Below are positions 1-6,627 of a DNA stretch of 23,316 nt, in pieces; position 1 is the stretch's first letter; every line of letters begins with the position of its first letter. This DNA is from an uncultured Roseburia sp. (GTDB taxonomy: Bacteria > Bacillota_A > Clostridia > Lachnospirales > Lachnospiraceae). A program made the position numbers and the translations under genes. Below the pieces are notes generated by a model. That model was not told the origin of the DNA and did no database searches. It saw nothing but the letters and a program-made list of their open reading frames with translations. The stretch lies in the NCBI GenBank assembly GCA_900753715.1, contig CAAEAE010000111.1:1-23316 (forward strand). Direction: 5' to 3'.

Positions 1-2
1 AA

Positions 3-191
3 TCTATTCAACAGATTTGCTGCTTTTTTTCGTTCCTGTTTGGCATTTTTGAAAATCCCCAGTATGAAAAAACAAAAGGGAAAATAGCCGCCGCAGTTGG
101 CAAAATCCCTTACTTATCCGTAGAGGGTATCAAAGAAAAAAATACTGCCATTGTCCGCCTATTCCGGCTTGCGTGGTGTTGTAGGGAATAG
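3..191 (+). other. Open frame without start at left edge, possible gene tail
   Basis: Frame 3 is open from the window edge to a TAG at 189-191 (62 codons), with lysine/glutamate-rich content such as YEKTKGK and a last stretch AWCCRE. Frame 1 is also open for 28 codons to a TAG at 85-87. I do not recognise either product, and two overlapping open frames make chance openness quite possible. The stretch 192-415 has no gene that I can support; it contains the second copy of a 17-bp repeat. Confidence 0.2.
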
Positions 192-242
192 AGGGGAAAT
201 TCTAAAAATCTCCGTCCATTTTGCTTTGCGTGGTGTTGTAGG
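169..242 (+). repeat. Pair of exact 17-bp direct repeats
   Basis: TTGCGTGGTGTTGTAGG occurs at 169-185 and again at 226-242, a 57-bp period. The two copies are in the same reading frame, and each would read AWCCR shortly before a stop. The role is unknown: a binding-site pair of the mobilization region or a remnant of a small duplication are both possible. Confidence 0.6.
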
Positions 243-415
243 TAGTGAAAGGAAAATTTTCAAGATAAGCCGGAATAGCGGGTAGCAAAGCCCTTTTGAA
301 ACGTTTTGTTAGCGGAAAGGACGGGAGCCGGGGAACGCCGGAGTTTTTCAGAGCAAGATTCTACCGAGGTGCCAAAATTCGCTCTCCGCTTATTTTTGCC
401 CCTGCGGGAATCTTG

Positions 416-441
416 TTGGGGAGTGCCTTCCCCAAACCCTG
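416..441 (+). other. oriT: Candidate origin of transfer (oriT) with inverted repeat and nic-like sequence
   Basis: A perfect 7-bp inverted repeat, TTGGGGA (416-422) and TCCCCAA (429-435) with a 6-nt loop, is followed at once by ACCCTGC (436-442). The layout (inverted repeat, then a CCTG/C-like nick sequence, then mobC and relaxase) matches the known organisation of MOBP origins such as RP4, where nicking is at a TCCTG/C site. A second small hairpin, CGCCC/GGGCG (447-460), lies between it and the ribosome site of mobC. The assignment rests on position and resemblance only. Confidence 0.35.
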
Positions 442-479
442 CTATGCGCCCTGTCGGGCGAGAAAGGAGGTCACAGACC

Positions 480-878
480 ATGCGAAAGAAATACAATACG
501 CCCCACCGCCGTCATGTGGTAAAGACCCGCATGACCGATGAAGAATACGCCGACTTCACCGGGCGGCTGGCGGCTTATGAAATCAGCCAGTCCGAGTTTA
601 TCCGGCAAGCCATACGGAAAGCGACCATACGCCCCATTGTCACCGTTTCCCCGGTCAATGACGGGCTGCTTGCCGCCCTCTCCAAGCTCACGGCAGAGTA
701 CGGGAAAATCGGCGGCAACTTAAACCAGATTGCCCGGAGCCTGAACGAATACGGAAGCCCCTACCGGGGGCTGGAAAAGGAAGTGCGGGGAGCCGCCGCC
801 GACCTTGCCGCCTTGAAGTTTGAAGTCTTGCAGAAAGTAGGTGAAGCCGTTGGCGATACTCAAACATATCAGCTCTAA
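480..878 (+). CDS. MobC-like mobilization accessory protein
   Basis: A 132-residue basic protein that likely binds oriT DNA and helps the relaxase open the nick region. The N-terminal part (about residues 14-50) carries VVKTRMTDEEYADFTGRL...SQSEFIRQAI, which fits a ribbon-helix-helix DNA-binding fold. The C-terminal half has the LTAEYGKIGGNLNQIARSLN stretch typical of the MobC/plasmid mobilization relaxosome family. The ATG at 480 is chosen because AAAGGAGG (463-470) lies 9 nt upstream. A longer in-frame extension from 306 would run through the candidate oriT hairpin and has no ribosome site. Its 3' end overlaps the relaxase start by 38 bp, so the two are probably co-translated. Confidence 0.85.
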   Translation: MRKKYNTPHRRHVVKTRMTDEEYADFTGRLAAYEISQSEFIRQAIRKATIRPIVTVSPVNDGLLAALSKLTAEYGKIGGNLNQIARSLNEYGSPYRGLEKEVRGAAADLAALKFEVLQKVGEAVGDTQTYQL

Positions 879-2472
879 AAATGCCAACTACGGGGACGCT
901 GAAAAATACCTCACATTCGAGCATGACGAGTTTACCATGAAGCCCACCCTTGACGCAGACGGGCGGCTCATACCGAGGGTAGACTACCGCATATCCTCTC
1001 TGAATTGTGGCGGGGAGGATTTTGCCGTTGCCTGTATGCGCTCCAATCTCCGCTACGGCAAGAACCAGAAACGGGAGGACGTAAAGAGCCACCACTACAT
1101 CATCAGCTTTGACCCACGGGACGGCCCGGACAACGGCTTGACCGTTGATCGGGCGCAGGAGCTGGGCGAGAAGTTCTGCGCCGAGCATTTCCCCGGACAC
1201 CAGGCCCTTGTCTGCACCCACCCGGACGGACACAGCCACACCGAAAATATCCATGTGCATATCGTCATTAACAGTCTGCGGATTGCGGAGGTTCCCATGC
1301 TGCCCCACATGGACAGGCCAGCGGACAGGAAAGCAGGCTGCAAGCACCGCTGTACGGACGCAGCTATGAACTATCTGAAAGCCGAAGTCATGGAGATGTG
1401 CCACAGCGAGGGGCTTTACCAGATAGACCTTTTGAACGGCAGCAAAGAACGCATTACCGAGCGTGAGTATTGGGCGCAGAAGAAAGGACAGGCTGCCCTT
1501 GACAGAGCCAACGCCCCTATTGCTGCGGACGGTATCGCGCCCCGGCAGACCAAGTTTGAAACGGATAAGGCGAAGCTGCGCCGGACTATCCGGGAAGCCC
1601 TTGCCGCTGCTTCCGGCTTTGATGAGTTTGCCGCCCTGCTTCTCCGGCATGGTGTGACCGTCAAGGAGAGCCGGGGGCGGCTAAGTTACCTCACGCCGGA
1701 CAGGACGAAGCCAATTACCGCCCGGAAGCTGGGGGACGATTTTGACCGGGCTGCTGTCCTCTCCGTTTTGGAGCAGAACGCCGCCAGAGCCGCCGAAAAA
1801 CCCGCAGCCATAGCGGAATACCCCGGCAGTATCAAAGACCGCTTACGGACGAAAAAAGAAGCGAAAAACGCCCCGAACAATGACGCTGTACAGCGCATGG
1901 TAGACATAGCCGCCAAGCGAGCCGAGGGGAAAGGACGGGGCTATGAGAAGTGGGCGACCATGCACAACCTCAAACAGATGTCGGCTACCCTCATGCTCTA
2001 CCAGCAGTATGGCTTTTCTTCCCCGGACGAGCTGGACGCTGCCATTTCCGCAGCCAACACCGCCACGCAGGAGAGCCTTGCCGGACTGAAAGGGCTGGAA
2101 GCCGCTATCCGGGAGAAAAAGGAATTGCAGCGCAACCTTTTGGGCTATATCGGCACGAAGCCCGCCCGTGACGGTCTGAAAGCGCAGAAATCGGAGAAAG
2201 CCCGGAGAGCCTACCGGGAACAGCACGAAAGCGATTTTATCATAGCGGACACAGCCGCCCGTTATTTCCGGGAGCATGGAATAACCAAGCTGCCAGCCAG
2301 CAAAGCCCTGCAAAGGGAGATTGAGCAGCTTACCGTCCAGAAGAACGCCGGATATAACGACTACCGGGAGAAACGCCAGCGGGCGCAGGAGCTTCAGACA
2401 GTCAGACGCAATATCGACCAGATTTTAAGGGGCGCACCGAGCCAGCAGAAAAAGCGTGAACAGGAGCGTTAA
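841..2472 (+). CDS. Relaxase / mobilization nuclease (MobA-VirD2 type, MOBP)
   Basis: A 543-residue relaxase expected to nick the element's oriT, stay linked to the 5' end through a tyrosine and pilot the strand into a recipient using a conjugation machine from elsewhere. No type IV secretion genes are visible here. The N-terminal KHISSKNANYGDAEKYL contains candidate tyrosines (Y17, Y23). HHYIISFDPRD (84-94) and the metal-binding histidine cluster HPDGHSHTENIHVH (127-140) are the hallmark relaxase motifs. The second half is charged and partly coiled-coil. GTG at 841 is the longest start; a TTG at 850 (giving MAILKHIS), 5 nt after AGGTGA, is equally good. The gene overlaps mobC. Confidence 0.92.
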   Translation: MKPLAILKHISSKNANYGDAEKYLTFEHDEFTMKPTLDADGRLIPRVDYRISSLNCGGEDFAVACMRSNLRYGKNQKREDVKSHHYIISFDPRDGPDNGLTVDRAQELGEKFCAEHFPGHQALVCTHPDGHSHTENIHVHIVINSLRIAEVPMLPHMDRPADRKAGCKHRCTDAAMNYLKAEVMEMCHSEGLYQIDLLNGSKERITEREYWAQKKGQAALDRANAPIAADGIAPRQTKFETDKAKLRRTIREALAAASGFDEFAALLLRHGVTVKESRGRLSYLTPDRTKPITARKLGDDFDRAAVLSVLEQNAARAAEKPAAIAEYPGSIKDRLRTKKEAKNAPNNDAVQRMVDIAAKRAEGKGRGYEKWATMHNLKQMSATLMLYQQYGFSSPDELDAAISAANTATQESLAGLKGLEAAIREKKELQRNLLGYIGTKPARDGLKAQKSEKARRAYREQHESDFIIADTAARYFREHGITKLPASKALQREIEQLTVQKNAGYNDYREKRQRAQELQTVRRNIDQILRGAPSQQKKREQER

Positions 2473-2658
2473 AGACCGCCCCGAAATGATACCGAAACCC
2501 TACAAAAATACAGGTATGATATGAACCCTTACCGCAATACTCCCCGACTTCCAAACGGGGCTTACAGGGCAGAAAAAGCCCGAAAATGATACCGAGAACA
2601 TACAGAAAATGCCCCCTATCCCGCTACACCGATAGGAACGGCAGAAAGGAGCTTACCA
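2473..2658 (+). promoter_or_regulatory. Intergenic leader with competing hairpins and repeats
   Basis: This gap before the replication genes holds two hairpins that share bases: CCCCG/CGGGG (2542-2546 with 2556-2560) and GGGCTT/AAGCCC (2558-2563 with 2576-2581). A third small hairpin, CCTATC/GATAGG (2615-2620 with 2631-2636), follows. An imperfect direct repeat built on AATGATACCGA occurs at 2482-2509 and 2581-2610. The structure suggests control of the downstream small gene and replication initiator by attenuation or by a DNA-binding protein; no function is proven. Confidence 0.4.
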
Positions 2659-2850
2659 TTGCCGAGAATGAGCAAGAAGCGGCGGCTGGAATGGTCTTTC
2701 TTCCTCAACCACCGCAACCGTATCACTTACAACGACCTATGCCGGGGCTGCACCCGTGACTGCAAACAGAGCTTCCGGGCGGTTATCATACTATGCCCTC
2801 GCTATTATTCCAAACGCTGGAAAAAGGAGGACGCAGCCTATGGCAGATAA
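2659..2850 (+). CDS. Small basic cysteine-containing protein of unknown function
   Basis: A 63-residue protein, rich in Arg/Lys, with a CRGCTRDC motif (CxxCxxxC) about residues 29-36 that could bind metal. The TTG at 2659 is supported by AAAGGAG (2645-2651) 7 nt upstream; the in-frame ATG at 2668 lies too far from it. It overlaps the start of the replisome organizer by 11 bp, and the ribosome site of the organizer lies inside this gene, so translational coupling is likely. I do not recognise a family; it may be a regulator or leader of the replication genes. Confidence 0.6.
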   Translation: MPRMSKKRRLEWSFFLNHRNRITYNDLCRGCTRDCKQSFRAVIILCPRYYSKRWKKEDAAYGR

Positions 2851-3598
2851 CCGCAAATATTACTACCTCAAGCTGAAAGAGAGCTATTTTGACGATGATG
2901 CAATCGTTCTGCTGGAAAGTATGCAGGACGGCGTTATCTATTCCAACATTCTCTTGAAGCTGTACTTGAAATCGCTGAAAAACGGCGGGAAATTGCAGCT
3001 TGACGAGAATATCCCCTACACCGCCCAGATGATTGCGACCATTACCCGCCAGCAGGTAGGTACCGTAGAGAGAGCTTTGAAAATCTTTATGAAGCTGGGG
3101 CTTGTGGAGCCTTTGCCAAGCGGCGCACTCTACATGAGCAACATTGAGCTTTTAATCGGCCAGTCCTCTACCGAGGGGGAGCGCAAGCGCAGGGCGCGGC
3201 TGGCTTTGCAGGAACAAAAAGCCCTGCCGCAGACAGGGGCGGACAAATGTCCACCATATCGAGCGGACATTTGTCCACCAGAGATAGAGATAGAGAAAGA
3301 GATAGATATAGAAATAGAAAAAGAGAGAGAGTTAGAAACGGGACACCCCGCCCCCGCCGCCTATGGCAGATACCACAATGTCATTCTTTCCGATACGGAG
3401 CTTGACGGGCTGAAAACAGAGCTTCCCGGCAAGTGGGAGTATTACATTGACCGCCTATCCTGCCATATCGCTTCCAGCGGGAGGAAATACAAGAGCCATG
3501 CAGCCACGATTTTCAAGTGGGCGCAGGAGGACGCAGCCAAGAAAGCCCCGAAAAAGGGCATACCCGATTATACCTGTAAGGAGGGCGAGAGCTTATGA
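2840..3598 (+). CDS. Phage-type replisome organizer (replication initiator)
   Basis: A 252-residue protein resembling phage replisome organizers, which bind origin repeats and recruit the helicase loader. The N-terminal part (about 1-125, from RKYYYLKLKESYFDDDAI through KIFMKLGLVE) fits a winged-helix DNA-binding domain. The middle is a low-complexity linker with alternating Glu/Ile/Lys after two ADxCPP peptides. The C-terminal part (about 175-235) contains YHNVILSDTELDGLKTELP and IFKWAQED, as in DnaD/replisome organizer tails. The ATG at 2840 follows AAAAAGGAGG; an in-frame upstream extension lacks support. The stop overlaps the next gene by ATGA, the usual initiator-loader pairing in phage genomes. 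The linker codons contain a candidate origin (separate entry). Confidence 0.85.
   Translation: MADNRKYYYLKLKESYFDDDAIVLLESMQDGVIYSNILLKLYLKSLKNGGKLQLDENIPYTAQMIATITRQQVGTVERALKIFMKLGLVEPLPSGALYMSNIELLIGQSSTEGERKRRARLALQEQKALPQTGADKCPPYRADICPPEIEIEKEIDIEIEKERELETGHPAPAAYGRYHNVILSDTELDGLKTELPGKWEYYIDRLSCHIASSGRKYKSHAATIFKWAQEDAAKKAPKKGIPDYTCKEGESL
3239..3338 (+). repeat. Candidate replication origin inside the initiator gene: two near-palindromic iterons plus purine-rich tract
   Basis: GCGGACAAATGTCCACCA (3239-3256) and GCGGACATTTGTCCACCA (3263-3280) differ only in the central bases and lie 24 bp apart. Each contains a near-palindrome (GGACA-WW-TGTCC), and the two cores are exact reverse complements of each other. 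Right after them, 3281-3338 contains no C at all and is about 50 of 58 purines, rich in GATAGA units. Iterons next to an easily melted, strand-asymmetric tract within the initiator's own gene is the arrangement known for lambda O and related phage replication genes. The function is inferred. Confidence 0.45.
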
Positions 3599-4452
3599 CG
3601 AATGGATTTGATGAAATGATTTTGAATATGACCGACACCACGCCGGAGCCGGAGGACTACACCGGCGAGGACGGGCTTTTATACTGCGGGAAGTGCCACA
3701 AGCCCAAAGAGGGCTATTTCCCCAAAGAAACCGCCGCATGGCTGGGGCGTGACCGCCACCCGGCAGAATGTGACTGCCAGCGGGCAGAGCGTGAGGAACG
3801 GGAAGCCGCAGAGAAACAGCGCAGTCACCTTGAAACTGTCGAGCGGTTGAAGCGGCGGGGCTTTACAGACCCGGCTATGCAGGGCTGGACGTTTGAGAAC
3901 GACAACGGCAAGTGCCCGCAAATGGAACACGCCCATTTCTATGTGGAGAACTGGGAAACCATGAAAGAGCGCAACATTGGCTATCTGCTATGGGGCGGCG
4001 TTGGCACAGGCAAGAGCTATTTTGCGGGCTGTATCGCAAATGCCCTTATGGAGCGTGAAATCCCCGTGTGCATGACAAACTTTGCATTGATATTGGGTGA
4101 CCTTGCCGCCAGCTTTGAGGGCAGGAATGAATATATCTCCCGACTTTGCAGCTTCCCGCTGCTTATCCTTGACGATTTTGGAATGGAACGGGGAACGGAA
4201 TACGGCTTAGAGCAGGTCTACAACGTGATTGACAGCCGTTACCGCAGCGGCAGGCCGCTGATCGTCACGACTAATCTCACGCTGGAGGACTTGCAGCACC
4301 CGGAGGACACCGCCCACGCCCGCATTTATGACCGTCTGATTGAAATGTGTTCTCCTGTCCGCTTTACCGGGAGCAACTTCCGAAAAGCCACGGCGCAGGA
4401 GAAAATGGGACAACTGAAAAAGCTGATGAACAGAAAGGAGAGCCGCCTATGA
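3595..4452 (+). CDS. DnaC-like AAA+ ATPase, helicase loader
   Basis: A 285-residue ATP-binding protein of the DnaC/IstB/DnaI type, expected to load the host replicative helicase at the element's origin together with the replisome organizer. An N-terminal zinc-ribbon-like part (C31, C34, C59, C61) is followed by a charged helix and then the AAA+ core. The core has Walker A GGVGTGKS (134-141), Walker B LLILDDFG (189-196) and a sensor-like IVTTNL (223-228). The ATG at 3595 overlaps the previous stop as ATGA, and the same arrangement links it to tnpW at its 3' end, so translation is coupled along the operon. IstB-type transposition helpers have a similar core, but the neighbouring replication gene favours a loader. 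Confidence 0.9.
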   Translation: MTNGFDEMILNMTDTTPEPEDYTGEDGLLYCGKCHKPKEGYFPKETAAWLGRDRHPAECDCQRAEREEREAAEKQRSHLETVERLKRRGFTDPAMQGWTFENDNGKCPQMEHAHFYVENWETMKERNIGYLLWGGVGTGKSYFAGCIANALMEREIPVCMTNFALILGDLAASFEGRNEYISRLCSFPLLILDDFGMERGTEYGLEQVYNVIDSRYRSGRPLIVTTNLTLEDLQHPEDTAHARIYDRLIEMCSPVRFTGSNFRKATAQEKMGQLKKLMNRKESRL

Positions 4453-4631
4453 CCAACACCCCAAAGAATGACCGCAGCACCCGCCGCCCGGATTGCGTGA
4501 CGGAAATCCGCATAGGTAATTCTGTCCTTGTCGTTTCCGGCTATTTCAAGCAGGACACCACCGCCACCGCCGCCGATAAAATGCTGAAAGTGCTGGAAGC
4601 GGAAGCTGCTACACAAAAATCGGCAATTTGA
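4449..4631 (+). CDS. tnpW: Transposon-encoded small protein TnpW
   Basis: A 60-residue protein recognised as the TnpW type found just before large serine recombinases in clostridial transposons. It has a basic Asn/Arg start, a central CVTEIRIGNSVLVVSGYF beta-like stretch and a helical KMLKVLEAEA end. AAAGGAG (4434-4440) lies 8 nt before the ATG, which overlaps the loader stop as ATGA. Its molecular role is unknown; position suggests an accessory or regulatory part in recombination. The track of longer in-frame codons upstream (from 4347) lies inside the loader gene and has no ribosome site. Confidence 0.8.
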   Translation: MTNTPKNDRSTRRPDCVTEIRIGNSVLVVSGYFKQDTTATAADKMLKVLEAEAATQKSAI

Positions 4632-4659
4632 CGGGACGTAAAGAAGCAGAAAGGACTGT

Positions 4660-4714
4660 ACAGCCAGCCCCGGCGTGTGGTATGATAGTCATACGGAATA
4701 GTGGGGCTGGCTGT
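4660..4714 (+). promoter_or_regulatory. Nested inverted repeat upstream of the recombinase gene
   Basis: A perfect 12-bp inverted repeat, ACAGCCAGCCCC (4660-4671) with GGGGCTGGCTGT (4703-4714), encloses a smaller one, GTATGA/TCATAC (4680-4685 with 4689-4694). It ends just before the GGAGG ribosome site of the recombinase. It could be an operator for autoregulation or an mRNA stem controlling recombinase output. It lacks a T tract, so it is not a clear terminator. Confidence 0.55.
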
Positions 4715-4731
4715 CGGAAATGGAGGACACT

Positions 4732-6342
4732 ATGTTAAGACAGACCACCCGAAACCTTATTACCGCCCTTTATCCGAGATTATCCCACGAGGACGAGCTG
4801 CAAGGTGAGAGCAATTCTATTTCAAACCAGAAGCGTATTCTTGAAACCTATGCGAAGCAGAACGGCTTTTCCAATCTGCAATGGTACACAGATGACGGTT
4901 ATTCTGGGGCGAACTTCCAAAGACCCGGTTTTCAAGCCATGCTTGCGGACATTGAAGCCGGAAAAGTCGGCACCGTTATCGTCAAGGATATGTCACGGTT
5001 AGGGCGAAACTATCTGCAAGTGGGAATGTATACGGAAATGATTTTCCCACAGAAAGGCGTCCGCTTTATCGCTATCAATGACGGAGTGGACAGCGCACAG
5101 GGCGACAATGATTTTGCCCCTCTGCGGAACATTTTTAACGAATGGCTGGTGAGAGATACGAGCAAGAAAATCAAAGCAGTAAAACGGTCTAAGGGTATGA
5201 GCGGGAAGCCCGTCACGAGCAAACCCGTATACGGCTACTTTATGGACGAGGACGAAAATTTTATCATTGACGGGGAAGCCGCCCCTGTTGTGCGGCAGAT
5301 TTACAGCTTGTGCCTTGCCGGGAACGGGCCGACCAAGATAGCCCGTATGCTCACAGAGCAGGAGATCCCCACGCCGGGAACGCTGGAATACCGTCGGACG
5401 GGAAGCACCCGCCGCTACCACCCCGGCTATGAGTGCAAGTGGGCGACCAATACCGTGGTACATATCCTTGAAAACAGGGAGTACACGGGCTGTCTGGTAA
5501 ACTTCAAGACGGAGAAGCCGTCCTACAAGACCAAGCACAGCGTAGAGAACCCCATTGAGAAACAGGCGATTTTCGAGAACCACCATGAGCCTATCATTGA
5601 CACCCAGATGTGGGAGCGTGTGCAGGAGTTACGCAAGCAGCGCAAACGCCCGAACCGCTATGATGAAGTGGGCTTATTCTCCGGCATACTCTTTTGTGCC
5701 GACTGCGGCAGCGTCCTTTACCAGCAGCGTTACCAGAACGCCACCCGCAAGCAGGATTGTTATATCTGCGGGAGCTACAAGAAGCGTACCCGTGACTGTA
5801 CGGCGCACTTTATCCGCACCGACCTGTTGACCGCCGGAGTGACCGACAATCTGCGGAAAGTCACCAGCTATGCAGCGAAGCACGAAGCCCGGTTTATGAA
5901 GCTGCTGATCGAGCAGAACGAGGACGGGGGCAAGCGCAGGAACGCCGCAAGGAAAAAGGAGCTGGAAGCCGCCGAGAAGCGTATCAGCGAGTTATCCGCT
6001 ATCTTCAAGCGGCTGTATGAGGACAGCGTGACCGGGCGCATTTCAGACGAGCGTTTCACGGAGCTGTCGGCAGACTATGAAGCCGAGCAGAAAGAACTGA
6101 AAGAGAGAGCCGCCGCTATCCGGGCAGAGCTTTCCAAAGCGCAGGAAGCCACGGTAAACGCAGAAAAGTTTATGAATGTTGTCCGCAAGTACACCAGCTT
6201 TGAAGAACTTACCCCTACCCTTTTGCGTGAGTTTGTGGAGAAAATCGTTGTGCATGAGTGCAGCTATGACGAGAACGGCACACGCAGACAGGACATTGAT
6301 ATTTATTACTCTTTCGTTGGCAAGGTAGACCTGCCCGAATGA
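4732..6342 (+). CDS. Large serine recombinase (TnpX/TndX-like) for excision and integration
   Basis: A 536-residue serine recombinase that would cut and rejoin the element's ends through a 5'-phosphoserine link. The N-terminal resolvase domain has ALYPRLSHEDE with the likely nucleophile S18 and KDMSRLGRNYL (85-95) with conserved arginines. The middle recombinase domain includes YGYFMDEDENF and NREYTGCLVN. A zinc-ribbon follows (ILFCADCGSVLY...CYICGSY...CTAHF), and then a long coiled-coil and a C-terminal strand-rich tail. ATG 4732 is preferred over the in-frame ATG at 4720 because GGAGG (4722-4726) lies 5 nt before it and would fall inside the longer form. The length fits the family. It is the last gene of the element. 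Confidence 0.95.
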   Translation: MLRQTTRNLITALYPRLSHEDELQGESNSISNQKRILETYAKQNGFSNLQWYTDDGYSGANFQRPGFQAMLADIEAGKVGTVIVKDMSRLGRNYLQVGMYTEMIFPQKGVRFIAINDGVDSAQGDNDFAPLRNIFNEWLVRDTSKKIKAVKRSKGMSGKPVTSKPVYGYFMDEDENFIIDGEAAPVVRQIYSLCLAGNGPTKIARMLTEQEIPTPGTLEYRRTGSTRRYHPGYECKWATNTVVHILENREYTGCLVNFKTEKPSYKTKHSVENPIEKQAIFENHHEPIIDTQMWERVQELRKQRKRPNRYDEVGLFSGILFCADCGSVLYQQRYQNATRKQDCYICGSYKKRTRDCTAHFIRTDLLTAGVTDNLRKVTSYAAKHEARFMKLLIEQNEDGGKRRNAARKKELEAAEKRISELSAIFKRLYEDSVTGRISDERFTELSADYEAEQKELKERAAAIRAELSKAQEATVNAEKFMNVVRKYTSFEELTPTLLREFVEKIVVHECSYDENGTRRQDIDIYYSFVGKVDLPE

Positions 6343-6350
6343 CCGCCCGA

Positions 6351-6383
6351 CCTATCCGGCGCAATGCGCAAACGCCGGATAGG
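6351..6383 (+). terminator. Strong hairpin after the recombinase gene
   Basis: CCTATCCGGC (6351-6360) and GCCGGATAGG (6374-6383) pair over 10 bp around a 13-nt loop, just 8 nt after the recombinase stop. An A then six-T run begins 8-10 bases later, so termination is plausible but not of perfect form. The same CCTATC...GATAGGAACGGCA layout occurs at 2615-2643. Confidence 0.55.
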
Positions 6384-6491
6384 AACGGCAAAATTTTTTA
6401 CACTTCTACTACTTCTTTATCACACATCAGCAAAAGAGCCGGGTTTGTCACAGAATAAAATGTCAACCATTGTAATAAGAAAAGTAACATT

Positions 6492-6498
6492 TGTCGAA
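6492..6498 (+). promoter_or_regulatory. Exact Spo0A box
   Basis: TGTCGAA, in the wider context TTTGTCGAAAA (6490-6500), matches the 0A-box consensus TGNCGAA exactly. It lies about 30 bp upstream of a candidate -35 for the Spo0E-like gene, a place where Spo0A could activate or repress. A 7-bp match can occur by chance; the functional neighbour raises its credibility. Confidence 0.5.
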
Positions 6499-6527
6499 AA
6501 ATGAGAGGACATGACGTCTTGTTTTGT

Positions 6528-6556
6528 TTGATTTTTGCCTGATAAGGGAGTAATAT
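6528..6556 (+). promoter_or_regulatory. Candidate sigma-A promoter for the Spo0E-like gene
   Basis: TTGATT (6528-6533), 17-bp spacer, TAATAT (6551-6556). Each hexamer matches four of six consensus bases. The start of transcription would fall close to the 16-bp palindrome at 6564-6579. Confidence 0.35.
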
Positions 6557-6563
6557 GTAGATA

Positions 6564-6579
6564 TAGAAAATATTTTCTA
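6564..6579. repeat. 16-bp perfect palindrome, possible operator
   Basis: TAGAAAATATTTTCTA is a perfect palindrome located between the candidate promoter and the ribosome site of the Spo0E-like gene. A 6-bp hairpin CACTTC/GAAGTG (6585-6604) follows. A dimeric repressor site at the transcription start is the simplest reading. Confidence 0.5.
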
Positions 6580-6627
6580 ATTAACACTTCTTCTTGTGGA
6601 AGTGGCTGGTAACAAAGGAGACTTCGT

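Larger units (their letters stand above)
1..6390. mobile_element. Right part of an integrated mobilizable/replicative element (serine recombinase type)
   Basis: Seven consecutive plus-strand genes encode mobilization (MobC-like, relaxase), replication (replisome organizer, DnaC-like loader) and site-specific recombination (TnpW, large serine recombinase). The DNA is visibly GC-richer than the chromosomal genes that follow (one sample line, 1501-1560, has 37 G/C of 60). The composition changes just after the hairpin at 6351-6383, so the right end is placed near 6384-6440; the exact end is not visible. The left end is outside the window. Large serine recombinases of the Tn4451/Tn5397 kind usually lie at one end of their element, which fits. 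Gene neighbours overlap or abut, suggesting one or two operons. No accessory cargo is seen in this part. Confidence 0.9.

Noticed and set aside
1..87. 28-codon frame-1 tail at the left edge as a gene end
   Set aside because: Too short, overlapped by a longer open frame in frame 3, and not recognisable.
688..1650. Long minus-strand open frame (320 codons) opposite mobC and the relaxase gene
   Set aside because: It is the mirror of strongly coding, GC-rich relaxase sequence with clear motifs; no ribosome site or recognisable protein on the minus strand.
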